A stretch of DNA of 64,000 nucleotides from Dietzia sp. NCCP-2495 (lineage in GTDB: Bacteria > Actinomycetota > Actinomycetes > Mycobacteriales > Mycobacteriaceae), in contig NZ_BRVN01000011.1 of the NCBI RefSeq assembly GCF_026011735.1, positions 1 to 64,000 on the forward strand, written 5' to 3'. Below, one piece after another: positions 1 through 8,807 of this stretch. The notes under the pieces were generated by a model. The model saw nothing but the letters and a program-made list of their open reading frames with translations. It was not told the DNA's origin and searched no databases. A program made the translations under genes and the position numbers. Numbering within the stretch: position 1 is the stretch's first letter; each line of letters begins with the position of its first letter.

Positions 1-64
1 CCCTCACGCCCCACCCTCCGGGCCGCCGCAGGACCCGCCCGAGCCGCCCGCCCAGGCCTCATCG

Positions 65-117
65 ATAAGTGGGTCCGGCCCGCATCGGCCGAGAGCCGCT
101 GTGCCGAACCCACTTAT
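65..117. repeat. 15-bp inverted repeat downstream of the SDR gene
   Basis: Arms at 65-79 and 103-117 match at 14 of 15 positions and are separated by 23 nt. It lies about 100 nt beyond the stop of the minus-strand SDR gene, so it could be a factor-independent stop or RNA end, but it has no T tract. The rest of 1-221 shows no convincing gene. Confidence 0.6.
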
Positions 118-221
118 GGACGGGGGCGCTTGGTGAGTGCTCGGGGGGCGCTCGGGATGGCGTCGCTCGGGGCCGGACGGGCGGGGTGCGGAGCGGGTAG
201 CCGGCCGGGTGCGCAGACCGG

Positions 222-1040
222 TTACGCGCCGCGCAGTGCCTGCATGCGCTTGTGCGCACCGGCGACGATGCGGCCGCGGTTCGTACCGGAGGAGAACTCG
301 ACGCCCTTGACGTTGCCCTCGCCTCCGAGGACATGGACCGGGCCGTTGCCGATGGACTCCATGACCTCGTCGGCCACCTCGTGCGGCTCGCTCACGGTCA
401 TGCCGGGCAGGTCCATGTCGAGGCCCGCGCGGATCATGGCGGGCGTCCGGGTGACACCGAGGATGACCTCCACCACGTCGACGCCGTACTCACGCATCTC
501 GAGCCACAGACCCTCCACGAACACGCGGCTGAACGCCTTGGCGGCGGAGTAGATGCTCATGTCGGCGTGGCCGAGGTAGCCGGCCATGGAGCCCATCACC
601 ACGATGCCGCCCTTGCCGCGGGCCTTGAGGCCGGGGCCGAAGCGGCGGATGATCTGCATGGGCGAGGTGATGTTGAGGTCGATGACCTTCTGCACCTGCT
701 CCATGTCGGACTCGACGAACTCCGAGCCGTACGTGTTGGCGCCGGCGTTGAGGATGAGCAGGCCCAGATCGAGGCCCTCCACCGCCTCGGCGATCCGGTC
801 GGTCGAGTCGGCCTCGGTGAGGTCCGCGGACACAACGCGACACTCGACTCCCCTGGCGCGGACGGTCTCTGCGGTCTCCTCGAGGGCCTCGAGCTTGCGG
901 GCGACGAGGACGGAGGAAACCCCCTGATCGGCGAGACGGAAGGCGATCTCGGCGCCTACTCCCTCACTTCCGCCCACGACGAGAGCCCACGGACCGTAGG
1001 AAGAAGGATCAAAAGGTCTCGTATTGACAGGTGTCGACAT
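222..1040 (-). CDS. Short-chain dehydrogenase/reductase (SDR)
   Basis: A 272-residue classical SDR, likely a cytoplasmic NAD(P)H-dependent oxidoreductase. The N-terminal cofactor loop reads GGSEGVG in place of the commoner TGxxxGxG. It is followed by the NAG motif (LILNAGANTYG), a catalytic serine region (VMGSMAGYLG) and the active site YSAAK, all in the usual order. The substrate cannot be read from sequence. It is divergent from a PaaI-type thioesterase with only 12 nt between the two start codons. With the neighbouring alkane hydroxylase this suggests, without proving, a role in fatty or aliphatic compound metabolism. The start gives the expected short lead before the first beta strand. 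Confidence 0.88.
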   Translation of the reverse strand: MSTPVNTRPFDPSSYGPWALVVGGSEGVGAEIAFRLADQGVSSVLVARKLEALEETAETVRARGVECRVVSADLTEADSTDRIAEAVEGLDLGLLILNAGANTYGSEFVESDMEQVQKVIDLNITSPMQIIRRFGPGLKARGKGGIVVMGSMAGYLGHADMSIYSAAKAFSRVFVEGLWLEMREYGVDVVEVILGVTRTPAMIRAGLDMDLPGMTVSEPHEVADEVMESIGNGPVHVLGGEGNVKGVEFSSGTNRGRIVAGAHKRMQALRGA

Positions 1041-1055
1041 ACCCTTCAGAGTATG
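1038..1055. promoter_or_regulatory. 18-bp palindrome covering both divergent start codons
   Basis: The sequence CATACCCTTCAGAGTATG has half sites that match at 7 of 9 positions. The outer CAT and ATG are the start codons of the SDR (minus) and the thioesterase (plus). The spacing implies leaderless or almost leaderless transcripts and a dimeric repressor site over both start points. The TetR protein about 800 bp away is one possible ligand (inference). Confidence 0.45.
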
Positions 1056-1811
1056 ACGACTGACGCCGATAGGCCAGGTTTTGGTGGAGTGCCCCTCCCG
1101 GGGATGAGCGACGACGAGATGTTCTCGTTCGCCCAGGCCCGCGAACAGCTGGGGGAGTCCTTCGACCCGTTGCCCGTACCGCCGCTCCCGGCGACCGACC
1201 CCGACCTCGATCGGGTCGTGGCGGAACTCCGCAGACTCCGCGATGCGTCGGCGGCGCTCGCGAACTCGGAGGTCGAGCTCGGCGACATCGCCGACCGCCT
1301 GGGCGAGGTGGCGGGACTGCTCGAATCACGCGTCCCGTCGCCGGAGAAACGGCTCGAGAACCTGTGGAAGGGATACGGCACCCGTCGGTCGAATCCGGTG
1401 GCGGGGCCCGAGAACCCGATTGCGCCGCCCGTGGACTTCGTGGGATGCGACGACGGGTCGGTGATGGCGACGCTGACCCTGGGCCCGGCGTACCAGGGGC
1501 CTCCCGGGTGCGTTCACGGTGGCATCAGCGCGCTGATCATCGACCACATGATGGGTCTCGCCAACCACTGGGCCGGCCGCTACGGCATGACGGCCCACTA
1601 CGAGCTCGACTACTGCTCGCCCACGCCGCTGCTCGTGCCCCTGACCTTCCGGTGTTGGGTCCACGAGACGGAGGGCCGCAAGACGTGGACGCACGCCACG
1701 ATCCACGCGGGTGACCGGCTGTGTGTCGAGGCTCGGGGCCTGTTCCTCGAGGCGAGTGTCCCGGTCCCCGGTCGACCCGACGTGAAGTGGAACAAGGGCG
1801 ACGCCACCTGA
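1053..1811 (+). CDS. PaaI-family hotdog thioesterase
   Basis: A 252-residue protein with a helical N-terminal part (about residues 1-110) and a C-terminal hotdog domain. The hotdog signature GCVHGGISALIIDHMMG is followed by TAHYELDYCSPTPL, typical of PaaI/YdiI acyl-CoA thioesterases that hydrolyse acyl- or aryl-CoA. I chose the ATG at 1053; the reading frame extends far upstream but that part is antisense to the SDR gene. A later ATG at 1104 is the alternative. Divergent from the SDR. Function as a thioesterase is secure by family, the substrate is not. Confidence 0.85.
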   Translation: MTTDADRPGFGGVPLPGMSDDEMFSFAQAREQLGESFDPLPVPPLPATDPDLDRVVAELRRLRDASAALANSEVELGDIADRLGEVAGLLESRVPSPEKRLENLWKGYGTRRSNPVAGPENPIAPPVDFVGCDDGSVMATLTLGPAYQGPPGCVHGGISALIIDHMMGLANHWAGRYGMTAHYELDYCSPTPLLVPLTFRCWVHETEGRKTWTHATIHAGDRLCVEARGLFLEASVPVPGRPDVKWNKGDAT

Positions 1812-1846
1812 CCCGGCGCCGTTCCGGTCACCTCAGGCCTGGATCC

Positions 1847-2491
1847 TCAGGACTGGATGTCGAGGTTGACGACCTTCTGCAGGTAGGGGGCGACGACGTC
1901 GGTGAGACCGCCGGCGAGCTGGTCCGGGTCCTCGGGTGGCAGCGAGACGAAGCTGATTCCGATCCGGGCGATGATCGAGGCGGCGAGCCGGGCCTGCTCG
2001 GGCGCGATCTGCATCCAGCTCTCGGACAGGGCCGGGGTCAGTACCTCGGTGGCCCGCTCGATAAGCGGGCCGGCCTCGGTGGTGATCAGGCGCAGCAGGT
2101 CAGGCTTGATCTCTCCGGTGAGCAGTGCGCGGATGAGGGGATCACGGCTGCTCGCCAGGAGGAAGCCGTTGATCCCCTCGTGGAGGGCGGTCTCGATCTC
2201 GCCGGGGTTCCTGTTGATCGAGTCACGGATCTCCCCGGCGAACCGCTCCGCCAGCTGGAGGGCGTAGGCCTGCGCGAGGCCCTGCCTGTTGCCGAAGGTG
2301 CTGTACAGGGTCTGACGGCTGAGGCCGGCGGCCTTGGCCACGTCGGACATTGTCACTGCGGACCAGTCACGCACTTCCAGTAGTTCGTGCATGGCGTCGA
2401 ACACTGTGGCGCGGAGGGACCGTCGCTCGGTTCGGTCCCGTCCCGCGGGACGGCGGTTGGTAGTCGGACGGAGACGCGGCATGGTGACCAT
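1847..2491 (-). CDS. alkX: TetR-family repressor downstream of alkB-rubredoxin (AlkX-like)
   Basis: About 214 residues. The N-terminal helix-turn-helix reads MSDVAKAAGLSRQTLYSTFGNRQGL, typical of TetR proteins; the C-terminal ligand domain is all helical. It follows the alkane hydroxylase gene directly on the same strand. In Dietzia a TetR repressor in this position (AlkX) is known to repress the alkW1 operon and to be released by fatty-acid products, so the same role is likely. I chose the ATG at 2491; a GTG at 2521 would start 3 nt after the hydroxylase stop but has no visible ribosome site. It is convergent with the thioesterase gene. Confidence 0.85.
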   Translation of the reverse strand: MVTMPRLRPTTNRRPAGRDRTERRSLRATVFDAMHELLEVRDWSAVTMSDVAKAAGLSRQTLYSTFGNRQGLAQAYALQLAERFAGEIRDSINRNPGEIETALHEGINGFLLASSRDPLIRALLTGEIKPDLLRLITTEAGPLIERATEVLTPALSESWMQIAPEQARLAASIIARIGISFVSLPPEDPDQLAGGLTDVVAPYLQKVVNLDIQS

Positions 2492-2524
2492 TGTCCCCGA
2501 TGGCACCCCGGACGCCGACACGGA

Positions 2525-4111
2525 CTAGAGGACGGGGAGGAAGTCGACCTTGTCGCGCACCCCGCAGTCCGAGCAGCTCCACGTTTCGGGGATGGCCGAC
2601 CAGGGGGTACCGGGAGGGAATCCCTCACGGGGGAGTCCGGCCGACTCGGTGTAGTGGTTCCCGCAGTTGGGGCACACGTACTCGCCGGTCGGGGACACCT
2701 GGGCGGGCACGATGTCGGTGTCCGCGACGACCGTCGCCGCCCCTTCGCTGCCGCCGCCGGACGGGACGGCCGTTCCGTACCGGGCGAGGATCTTCTCCCG
2801 CTTGGAGGGCTGGATGTTGGCGCGCGTGATGTCACCGTCGTAGTGCGCCAGGACGCGCTTGTCCATGACCTTGCGCCACAGCGGTGGAATGTAGGCCACG
2901 ATCATCATTCCGGCATAGCCCGAGGGCAGCTGCGGAGCCTCGTCGAAGCTGCGCAGGACCTGGTAGCGGCGCATCGGGTTTGCGTGATGGTCCGAGTGAC
3001 GCTGCAGGTGGTACAGGAAGATGTTGGTGACCAGGTGGTCGGAGTTCCACGAGTGCTCCGGGCGGCAGCGCTGGTAGCGGCCGGCGGCGGTCTTCTGGCG
3101 GAGCAGACCGTAGTGCTCGAGGTAGTTGACGACCTCGAGCAGGGAGAACCCGAAGATCGCCTGGACGATCAGCCACGGCGCGACCTGCCAGCCGAAGATC
3201 GCGATCAGCGCGCCGAACAGTACGACGGTCATGAGCCAGGCGTTGAGATTGTCGTTGCGCAGAGTCCACGGTCCCTTGCCTTGGCGGCCGAGGCGCTCGG
3301 ACTCCAGGGCCCACGCCGAGCGCAGGGAGCCCCAGACGCTGCGCGGCAGGAACCGCCAGAACGACTCACCGAACCGCGAGCTGGCCGGGTCCTCCGGGGT
3401 GGCGACACGTGCGTGGTGACCGCGGTTGTGCTCGATGAAGAAGTGACCGTAGCCGGTGGTGGCCAGCGCGACCTTGGACAGCCACTTCTCGCTGCCGGCG
3501 ATCTTGTGGCCGAGCTCGTGAGCGGTGTTGATGCCGATACCGCCGGTGATCGCCACCGACCACGCGACACCGATCGATGCCGCGATGCCCAGTCCGCCGT
3601 CGTAGCCGAGCCACGACAGGTCATCCGCGCTCCACAGGTAGCAGGCCAGGATCAGTGCTCCGTACTGGAACGGGAGGTAGAGGTAGGTGCACCAGCGGTA
3701 GTACGGATCGGCCTCGAGCCGGTCCATCACCTCGTCCGGCGGGTTCTCCCCGTCGACGCCGATGCGGTAGTCGCCGAGCGGAACCGCCACGTACACCAGG
3801 ACCGGCAGTAGGTACCAGGAGACCGTCGCGGCGATGCCCCAGCCGATCGCGTTGAAACCCGCCACCAGGGGCAGCGAGAGGAACAGGCCCGCAGCGGGGA
3901 TGAGGCCGAGCAACCAGAGGTAGCGCTTGGCGTCGGTCCAGGGGTACGGCTCGACCTCGGCATGCGCGTGGGCGTGGGCATGGCCGTGCCCGTCGACATG
4001 GCCGTGCCTGTCGACATGGCCGTGCTCGTGCTGGTGGCCGTGCGCGTGCGACCGGCCGGTCTGCTCGGCATCGTCCCCGTCGGTGGGCCGGATGTACTCG
4101 GTGCTCGACAT
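2525..4111 (-). CDS. alkW: AlkB alkane 1-monooxygenase fused to rubredoxin (AlkW type)
   Basis: About 528 residues. A membrane di-iron hydroxylase oxidising the terminal methyl of n-alkanes, with its electron donor rubredoxin fused at the C terminus. Histidine boxes are visible: HELGHKI, EHNRGHH, LEHYGL and LQRHSDHHANPMRRY. The tail carries two Cys pairs, CPNCG and CSDCG, the rubredoxin iron site. The N terminus is unusual: before the first membrane helix lies a stretch of about 40 residues dominated by His-Gly and His-Ala repeats. I chose the ATG at 4111 because GGGAGG lies 9 nt upstream; a longer frame starts at 4153. It is followed by the TetR gene. Confidence 0.93.
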   Translation of the reverse strand: MSSTEYIRPTDGDDAEQTGRSHAHGHQHEHGHVDRHGHVDGHGHAHAHAHAEVEPYPWTDAKRYLWLLGLIPAAGLFLSLPLVAGFNAIGWGIAATVSWYLLPVLVYVAVPLGDYRIGVDGENPPDEVMDRLEADPYYRWCTYLYLPFQYGALILACYLWSADDLSWLGYDGGLGIAASIGVAWSVAITGGIGINTAHELGHKIAGSEKWLSKVALATTGYGHFFIEHNRGHHARVATPEDPASSRFGESFWRFLPRSVWGSLRSAWALESERLGRQGKGPWTLRNDNLNAWLMTVVLFGALIAIFGWQVAPWLIVQAIFGFSLLEVVNYLEHYGLLRQKTAAGRYQRCRPEHSWNSDHLVTNIFLYHLQRHSDHHANPMRRYQVLRSFDEAPQLPSGYAGMMIVAYIPPLWRKVMDKRVLAHYDGDITRANIQPSKREKILARYGTAVPSGGGSEGAATVVADTDIVPAQVSPTGEYVCPNCGNHYTESAGLPREGFPPGTPWSAIPETWSCSDCGVRDKVDFLPVL

Positions 4112-4140
4112 CGCTGACGACCTCCCAGTGTCTTGATGTG

Positions 4141-4198
4141 TGGCATATGCCACTCTCTGGCACCGACTTTAGACAAACTGCGCGGATGTGTCTAGACA
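4141..4198. promoter_or_regulatory. Two perfect palindromes in the alkW/ABC exporter promoter region
   Basis: TGGCATATGCCA at 4141-4152 and TGTCTAGACA at 4189-4198 are perfect dyads. A TAGACA copy near 4170 repeats a half of the second. They lie in the 239-nt gap between the alkW start and the divergent ABC exporter start and are candidate operators for the TetR repressor (inference). The rest of this gap shows no further gene. Confidence 0.5.
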
Positions 4199-4350
4199 TC
4201 CGCCGGGAATTTGTCCACGGCCACGACTGGCTCACGGTCGATGACGCCTTCCGACAGTGGGGCGGGCGCACAGGAATATCCGAGCCGGGGCAGTGGTTCT
4301 ACCGGCAGGTCGCCAGGTCCCTCGATCGGCGCCGAGAGGAGCTGTCGAAC

Positions 4351-6222
4351 GTGACGATGCAGCAGGCCGCGATGCGCACTCTGATGCGCGCGGAGAACAA
4401 CAACATCAAGCTCGACCGCAGTGTGTTCACCAGGGAGAACTTCAGCCGGATCGGGCGGTTCGCCAAACCGCACACCAGGCGGATCGTGGTCTTTCTGCTG
4501 TTGTCGGTCTTCGGCGCCGGACTCGCTGTTCTCACGCCGCTGCTGGCTGGTCGGGTGGTCACGGCGATCGTGGAGAACCAGGCGGTCAGAACCGTCGTCG
4601 TCCTGGCCGCGGCCATCGCGGTGATCGGTGTCGTCGAGGCCGTCACCGCCGTCATCACCCGGTTGTTCTCCGCCCGCATCGGTGAGGGACTGATCGTCGA
4701 CCTGCGTAGCGCGGTGTTCGACCACGTGCAGACCATGCCCATCGCGTTCTTCATGCGCACCCGCACCGGCGCGCTGGTCAGTCGACTGAACAACGACGTG
4801 ATGGGCGCCCAGCGCGCGTTCTCCGACACGCTCTCCGGCGTCGTGTCCAACCTGGTCCAGCTGGTGCTGACACTCATCGTCATGGCCGGCATCAACTGGC
4901 AGCTCACCGTGCTGGCGGTGCTACTGCTCCCGATCTTCCTGTTCCCGGCCCGGTACGTCGGCCGTCGTCTGGCCTCCTTGCGCCGAGAGGCCTCGGACCT
5001 CAACGCGTCGATGAACGACCAGATGACCGAACGCTTCAACGCCGGCGGTGCCACCCTGGTCAAGCTGTTCGGTCGGCCCGACGCCGAATCGGCGGAGTTC
5101 GCCTACCGCGCAGGCCGCGTCCGCGGGATCGGCGTCCGTACCGCGCTGCTCATGAGCGTGTTCATGAACTCGCTCACCCTCGTCTCGACGCTCGCACTCG
5201 CGTTGGTCTACGGCCTGGGTGGCTGGTTCGCGCTGAACGGCGGGCTCGACGCGGGCTCGGTCGTCGCGCTGGCCCTACTGCTCACCCGGCTGTACGGCCC
5301 GCTGACCGCGCTGGCGAACGCGCCGATGGACGTCGTCACCGCGATCGTCAGCTTCGAGCGGGTCTTCGAGGTCCTCGACCTGGAGCCGCTGCTTACCGAC
5401 GCCCCCGATGCCGTCGACGTGCCGGAGGGACCGGTGACCATCGAGTTTGACGACGTCCACTTCTCCTACCCCTCCGCCGACAAGGTCTCCCTGGCCTCGC
5501 TCGAGGAGGTCGCCGTCCTCGACACCCGCGGCGGTCAGGAAGTGCTGCACGGGATCTCCTTCCGGGCAGACCCGGGTCAGATGATCGCCCTCGTGGGCTC
5601 GTCCGGCGCGGGCAAGTCCACCATCGCCTCACTGTTGCCGCGTCTCTATGACGTCGACTCGGGCGCGGTCCGGGTGTCCGGACTCGACGTGCGGACGGTG
5701 ACGTCGTCGTCGCTCCGTCGGACGGTGGGGATGGTCACCCAGGACGGCCACCTCTTCCACGACACGATCCGCGCCAACCTGGCGTTCGCGCGGCCCGAGG
5801 TCTCCGACGACGAGGTGTGGGACGCGCTGCGCCGGGCGCGACTGGAGGAGCTCGTCCGGGGACTGCCCGACGGACTCGACACAGTGATAGGGGACCGCGG
5901 CTACCGGCTGTCCGGCGGCGAGCGGCAGCGTCTCACCATCGCCCGGCTCCTGCTGGCCTCGCCCTCGGTCGTGGTGCTCGACGAGGCGACCAGCGCGCTG
6001 GACTCGACCAACGAGTCGGCGGTGCAGGAGGCGCTCGGTGAGGCGATGGCGGATCGTACCTCGCTCGTGATCGCACACCGGCTGTCCACCGTCCGGGCCG
6101 CTGATCGGATCCTGGTCCTCGAGGCCGGGCGCGTGGTGGAGTCCGGCACGCATGCCGAGCTTCTCGCGGTGGGTGGTCGGTACAGCGAGCTGTACGAGAC
6201 CCAGTTCGCCGATCAGGAATAG
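4351..6222 (+). CDS. ABC exporter, fused membrane and ATPase domains
   Basis: About 623 residues, a half-transporter of the type that forms a homodimer or heterodimer. Residues up to about 320 hold six membrane helices beginning near FAKPHTRRIVVFLLLSVFG. The ATPase half has Walker A GSSGAGKST, signature LSGGERQR, Walker B VVVLDEATSALD and the switch histidine in VIAHRLST. The substrate is unknown; it may be a lipid or drug exporter. I chose GTG 4351, with AGAGGAG 9 nt upstream; an open frame reaches 4138 but runs through the operator-like palindromes. It is divergent from alkW, so export of a toxic hydrophobic compound would fit. Confidence 0.88.
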   Translation: MTMQQAAMRTLMRAENNNIKLDRSVFTRENFSRIGRFAKPHTRRIVVFLLLSVFGAGLAVLTPLLAGRVVTAIVENQAVRTVVVLAAAIAVIGVVEAVTAVITRLFSARIGEGLIVDLRSAVFDHVQTMPIAFFMRTRTGALVSRLNNDVMGAQRAFSDTLSGVVSNLVQLVLTLIVMAGINWQLTVLAVLLLPIFLFPARYVGRRLASLRREASDLNASMNDQMTERFNAGGATLVKLFGRPDAESAEFAYRAGRVRGIGVRTALLMSVFMNSLTLVSTLALALVYGLGGWFALNGGLDAGSVVALALLLTRLYGPLTALANAPMDVVTAIVSFERVFEVLDLEPLLTDAPDAVDVPEGPVTIEFDDVHFSYPSADKVSLASLEEVAVLDTRGGQEVLHGISFRADPGQMIALVGSSGAGKSTIASLLPRLYDVDSGAVRVSGLDVRTVTSSSLRRTVGMVTQDGHLFHDTIRANLAFARPEVSDDEVWDALRRARLEELVRGLPDGLDTVIGDRGYRLSGGERQRLTIARLLLASPSVVVLDEATSALDSTNESAVQEALGEAMADRTSLVIAHRLSTVRAADRILVLEAGRVVESGTHAELLAVGGRYSELYETQFADQE

Positions 6223-6307
6223 GCGCTCGCGCCCAGGACACGGCCCCGGGAGACGTCTCCGAGTGGACCGCCGCGCCGTCCGGAGCTCTGCCACCGCGCA
6301 GAACGCC

Positions 6308-6377
6308 GTCAGCCGTCAGTCCGGTACGTTTCCCGAGAATCTGTCCTGGGGAAACGCTGACCGGAGTGACGGCTGAC
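6308..6377. repeat. Long imperfect hairpin (24 paired bases)
   Basis: Three paired blocks: 6308-6318 with 6367-6377 (11 bp), 6320-6325 with 6360-6365 (6 bp), and 6328-6334 with 6349-6355 (7 bp), leaving a 14-nt loop. It lies between the convergent exporter and SDR genes and could stop transcription from both sides. It has no T tract. Confidence 0.75.
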
Positions 6378-6435
6378 GAGCGCGGTGGCTCGGCTGACGA
6401 GCGCGGTGGCTCGGGCGACGAGCGCAGAGGCTCAG
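6373..6435. repeat. 21-bp tandem repeat, three copies
   Basis: Units at 6373-6393, 6394-6414 and a diverged 6415-6435. The core is GACGAGCGCGGTGGCTCG. The last copy runs into the stop codon of the minus-strand SDR gene and the first overlaps the right arm of the hairpin. Confidence 0.8.
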
Positions 6436-7358
6436 CTCTCGAGATGCAGGCCCAGCTCACGAGCGGCCAGGGCCGCGTACTTGGAGGTCTGCTCGAAGGC
6501 CGACTCGAGCGGGGTGGTGTCGTTGACGTCGGAGATCTCGGCCCACCGCTCGGCGACGACCTCGGGGGTCCGGGCGCCCTCGGGGAGGTAGACGCCGCGG
6601 GTCTCGACCATCTGCGACACCGCGAAGACACCCGCTCCCGCACCGAGGATGGTCTTGGTGGGGGCGTCCTCGCTGACCATGAACAGGGCGCCGGGGGCGA
6701 TGGTCTCCGGACCCATGATGTCGAGGACCTGCTGCGGGAGGAGGTCCTCGGTCATGCGGGTCGCGGCGGTCGGGGCGATCGAGTTGACCTTGATGTTCTT
6801 CTTGGCGCCCTCGATGGCCAGGACGTTCATCAGGCCCACCAGGCCGGACTTGGCGGCGGCGTAGTTGGCCTGGCCGAAGTTGCCGTAGATGCCGGAGGTG
6901 GACGTGGTCATGAGGATCCGGCCGTAGCCGGCCTCGGCCATGTGGGGCCAGACCGCCTTTGTGCAGTTGACCGAGCCCATCAGGTGTACCTCGACGACCT
7001 TGCGGAAGTCGTCCGTCCCCATCTTGGCGAACGACTTGTCGCGCAGGATGCCCGCGTTGTTGATGAGGATGTCGATGCTGCCCCAGGTGTCGATGGCGGT
7101 CGAGACCATCTTCTGCACGGCGGCCTCGTCGGTGATGTCGCTGCCGTCGACCATGGCCTGACCACCGGCGGCGGTGATCTCGTCGACCACGAGCTGGGCG
7201 GCGGAGGCGGTGCCGCCCTCACCGTGGACGTCTCCGCCGAGGTCGTTGACGACGACCTTGGCGCCGCGCTCGGCGAGAGCGAGCGCGTAGGCGCGGCCGA
7301 GACCGCCGCCGGCACCGGTGATGATCGCGACCCGGTCGGTGAAGTCGATCTTGGTCAT
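6432..7358 (-). CDS. SDR of the peroxisomal multifunctional enzyme type ((3R)-hydroxyacyl-CoA dehydrogenase-like)
   Basis: 308 residues. Cofactor loop TGAGGGLG, then NDLGGDVHGEG, NNAGILRDKSF, the catalytic serine in TTSTSGIYGNFGQ and YAAAK. This pattern, with a long C-terminal extension after the SDR core, is that of the dehydrogenase part of 17-beta-HSD4/MFE-2 enzymes, which oxidise (3R)-hydroxyacyl-CoA or steroid side-chain intermediates using NAD. Cytoplasmic. AGGAG lies upstream of the ATG. It is convergent with the ABC exporter and shares strand with the TrpB2 gene, separated by 87 nt; the two need not be functionally linked. Confidence 0.88.
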   Translation of the reverse strand: MTKIDFTDRVAIITGAGGGLGRAYALALAERGAKVVVNDLGGDVHGEGGTASAAQLVVDEITAAGGQAMVDGSDITDEAAVQKMVSTAIDTWGSIDILINNAGILRDKSFAKMGTDDFRKVVEVHLMGSVNCTKAVWPHMAEAGYGRILMTTSTSGIYGNFGQANYAAAKSGLVGLMNVLAIEGAKKNIKVNSIAPTAATRMTEDLLPQQVLDIMGPETIAPGALFMVSEDAPTKTILGAGAGVFAVSQMVETRGVYLPEGARTPEVVAERWAEISDVNDTTPLESAFEQTSKYAALAARELGLHLES

Positions 7359-7445
7359 TAGGGTGCTCCTGTTCGGGGTTTCTGATCTGGACGCGGATCG
7401 GCCCTGGAGGGCGCGTCCGAGGAGGGGGTAAGGGGGTCGGTGATC

Positions 7446-8768
7446 TCAGTCCAGCTTGCCGTGGACGTAGGACTCGTAGGCGGGCAGGTCGAGGAAACCG
7501 TGACCGGACAGTCCGATGACGATGGACGGGCCCGAGCCCGGTTCCCCGGTGAACTCGCGGGCCTTGCCGATCGCACCGGCGATGCCGTGCGTGGACTCGG
7601 GAGCGGGAACGACGCCTTCGGCCTTGGCGAACTCGACGCCCGCCTCGAACGCCACCTTCTGCTCGACGGACATCGAGTCCATGAGACCGAGGTGCTTGAC
7701 GTGGCTGACCAGCGGCGCCATGCCGTGGTAGCGGAGACCACCGGCGTGGATCGGGTCCGGGACGAAGTCCTGTCCGAGGGTGTACATCTTCATCAGCGGG
7801 GTCAGTCCGGCCACGTCGCCGTGGTCATAGCGGAACTCGCCCTTTGTCAGCGACGGGCAGGCCGCGGGCTCGACCGCCATGATCTGGGTCTGCGCACCGG
7901 CGAGGTTCTCGCGGATGAACGGGAACGCGAGGCCCGCCAGGTTCGAGCCGCCACCGGCACAACCGTAGAGGTAGTCCGGCGCGCCCTCGCCGAACATCGC
8001 GAGCTGTTTGATGGTCTCCTCGCCGATCACGGTCTGGTGCAGGCAGACGTGGTTGAGCACGGAGCCGAGGGAGTAGCGGGCCTCCGGATCGCCGGCGGCA
8101 ACCTCGACGGCCTCGGAGACGGCCATGCCGAGTGAACCGGGGGTCTCGGGGTCCTTGGCGAGGAAGGCCCGACCCGACTCGGTGAGGTCCGACGGGCTCG
8201 GGTGGACCGAGGCGCCGAAGGTCTCCATGAGCATCCGGCGGTACGGCTTGGATTCGAACGAGGCCTTGACCTGCCACACCTCGACCTCGATGCCGAATGC
8301 CTGGCCCGCGAACGCCGGCGACGCGCCCCACTGACCGGCGCCGGTCTCGGTGGTGAGCTTCGTGATGCCTTCGGAGGCGTTGTAGTACGCCTGCGCGACG
8401 GCGGTGTTCGGCTTGTGCGAACCGACGGGGCTCGTGCCTTCGTACTTGTAGTAGATCCGGGCCGAGGTCCCGAGGGCCTTCTCGAGTCGCCGGGCGCGGA
8501 TCAGCGGCGCCGGCCGCCAGAGTCGGTAGATCTCCTGAACAGCCTCGGGGATCTCGACGTAGCGCTCCTGGGAGACCTCCTGCTCGATGAGAGCCATCGG
8601 GAACAGGGGCGCCAGGTCTTCCCGGCCGAGTGGCTCCTTGGTTCCGGGGTGCAGGTGCGGCGCCATCGGCTCCGGGAGGTCGGCCTGGATGTTGTACCAG
8701 TGCGTCGGCATCTCGCTCTCGGGGAGCAGTGCCTTGACCATGGAGGCAGAGGGGGCGTCAGACGTCAT
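7446..8768 (-). CDS. trpB2: TrpB2-type tryptophan synthase beta-like PLP enzyme
   Basis: About 440 residues. A PLP fold-type II enzyme condensing serine with indole, or acting on a related substrate. The PLP lysine lies in [13 protein letters not shown] and the phosphate-binding loop in [12 protein letters not shown]. The long N-terminal region ([12 protein letters not shown] through [12 protein letters not shown]) is characteristic of the TrpB2 group, which typically lacks the contacts for TrpA. No other trp gene lies nearby, so a stand-alone indole-salvage role fits. The ATG at 8768 has CGAGGA upstream; an alternative start lies 12 codons earlier. Confidence 0.9.
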   Translation of the reverse strand: MTSDAPSASMVKALLPESEMPTHWYNIQADLPEPMAPHLHPGTKEPLGREDLAPLFPMALIEQEVSQERYVEIPEAVQEIYRLWRPAPLIRARRLEKALGTSARIYYKYEGTSPVGSHKPNTAVAQAYYNASEGITKLTTETGAGQWGASPAFAGQAFGIEVEVWQVKASFESKPYRRMLMETFGASVHPSPSDLTESGRAFLAKDPETPGSLGMAVSEAVEVAAGDPEARYSLGSVLNHVCLHQTVIGEETIKQLAMFGEGAPDYLYGCAGGGSNLAGLAFPFIRENLAGAQTQIMAVEPAACPSLTKGEFRYDHGDVAGLTPLMKMYTLGQDFVPDPIHAGGLRYHGMAPLVSHVKHLGLMDSMSVEQKVAFEAGVEFAKAEGVVPAPESTHGIAGAIGKAREFTGEPGSGPSIVIGLSGHGFLDLPAYESYVHGKLD

Positions 8769-8807
8769 GGATGGTCCTCGGGTCAGATGAAGAGGGTGAC
8801 TCACGCC

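Noticed and set aside
252-1052. Long plus-strand frame ahead of the thioesterase
   Set aside because: It is antisense to the SDR gene and has skewed composition; the thioesterase homology starts only after the ATG at 1053.
1812-1846. Terminator between the convergent thioesterase and TetR genes
   Set aside because: The CCTCAGG copies there are direct, not inverted, repeats and cannot form a stem.
2387-3811. 474-codon plus-strand frame
   Set aside because: Lies antisense to alkW, rich in Gly, Arg and Val as usual for shadow frames of GC-rich genes; no family resemblance.
4138-4350. Upstream extension of the ABC exporter
   Set aside because: It would encode residues without transporter similarity across palindromic promoter DNA, and a good ribosome site precedes GTG 4351.
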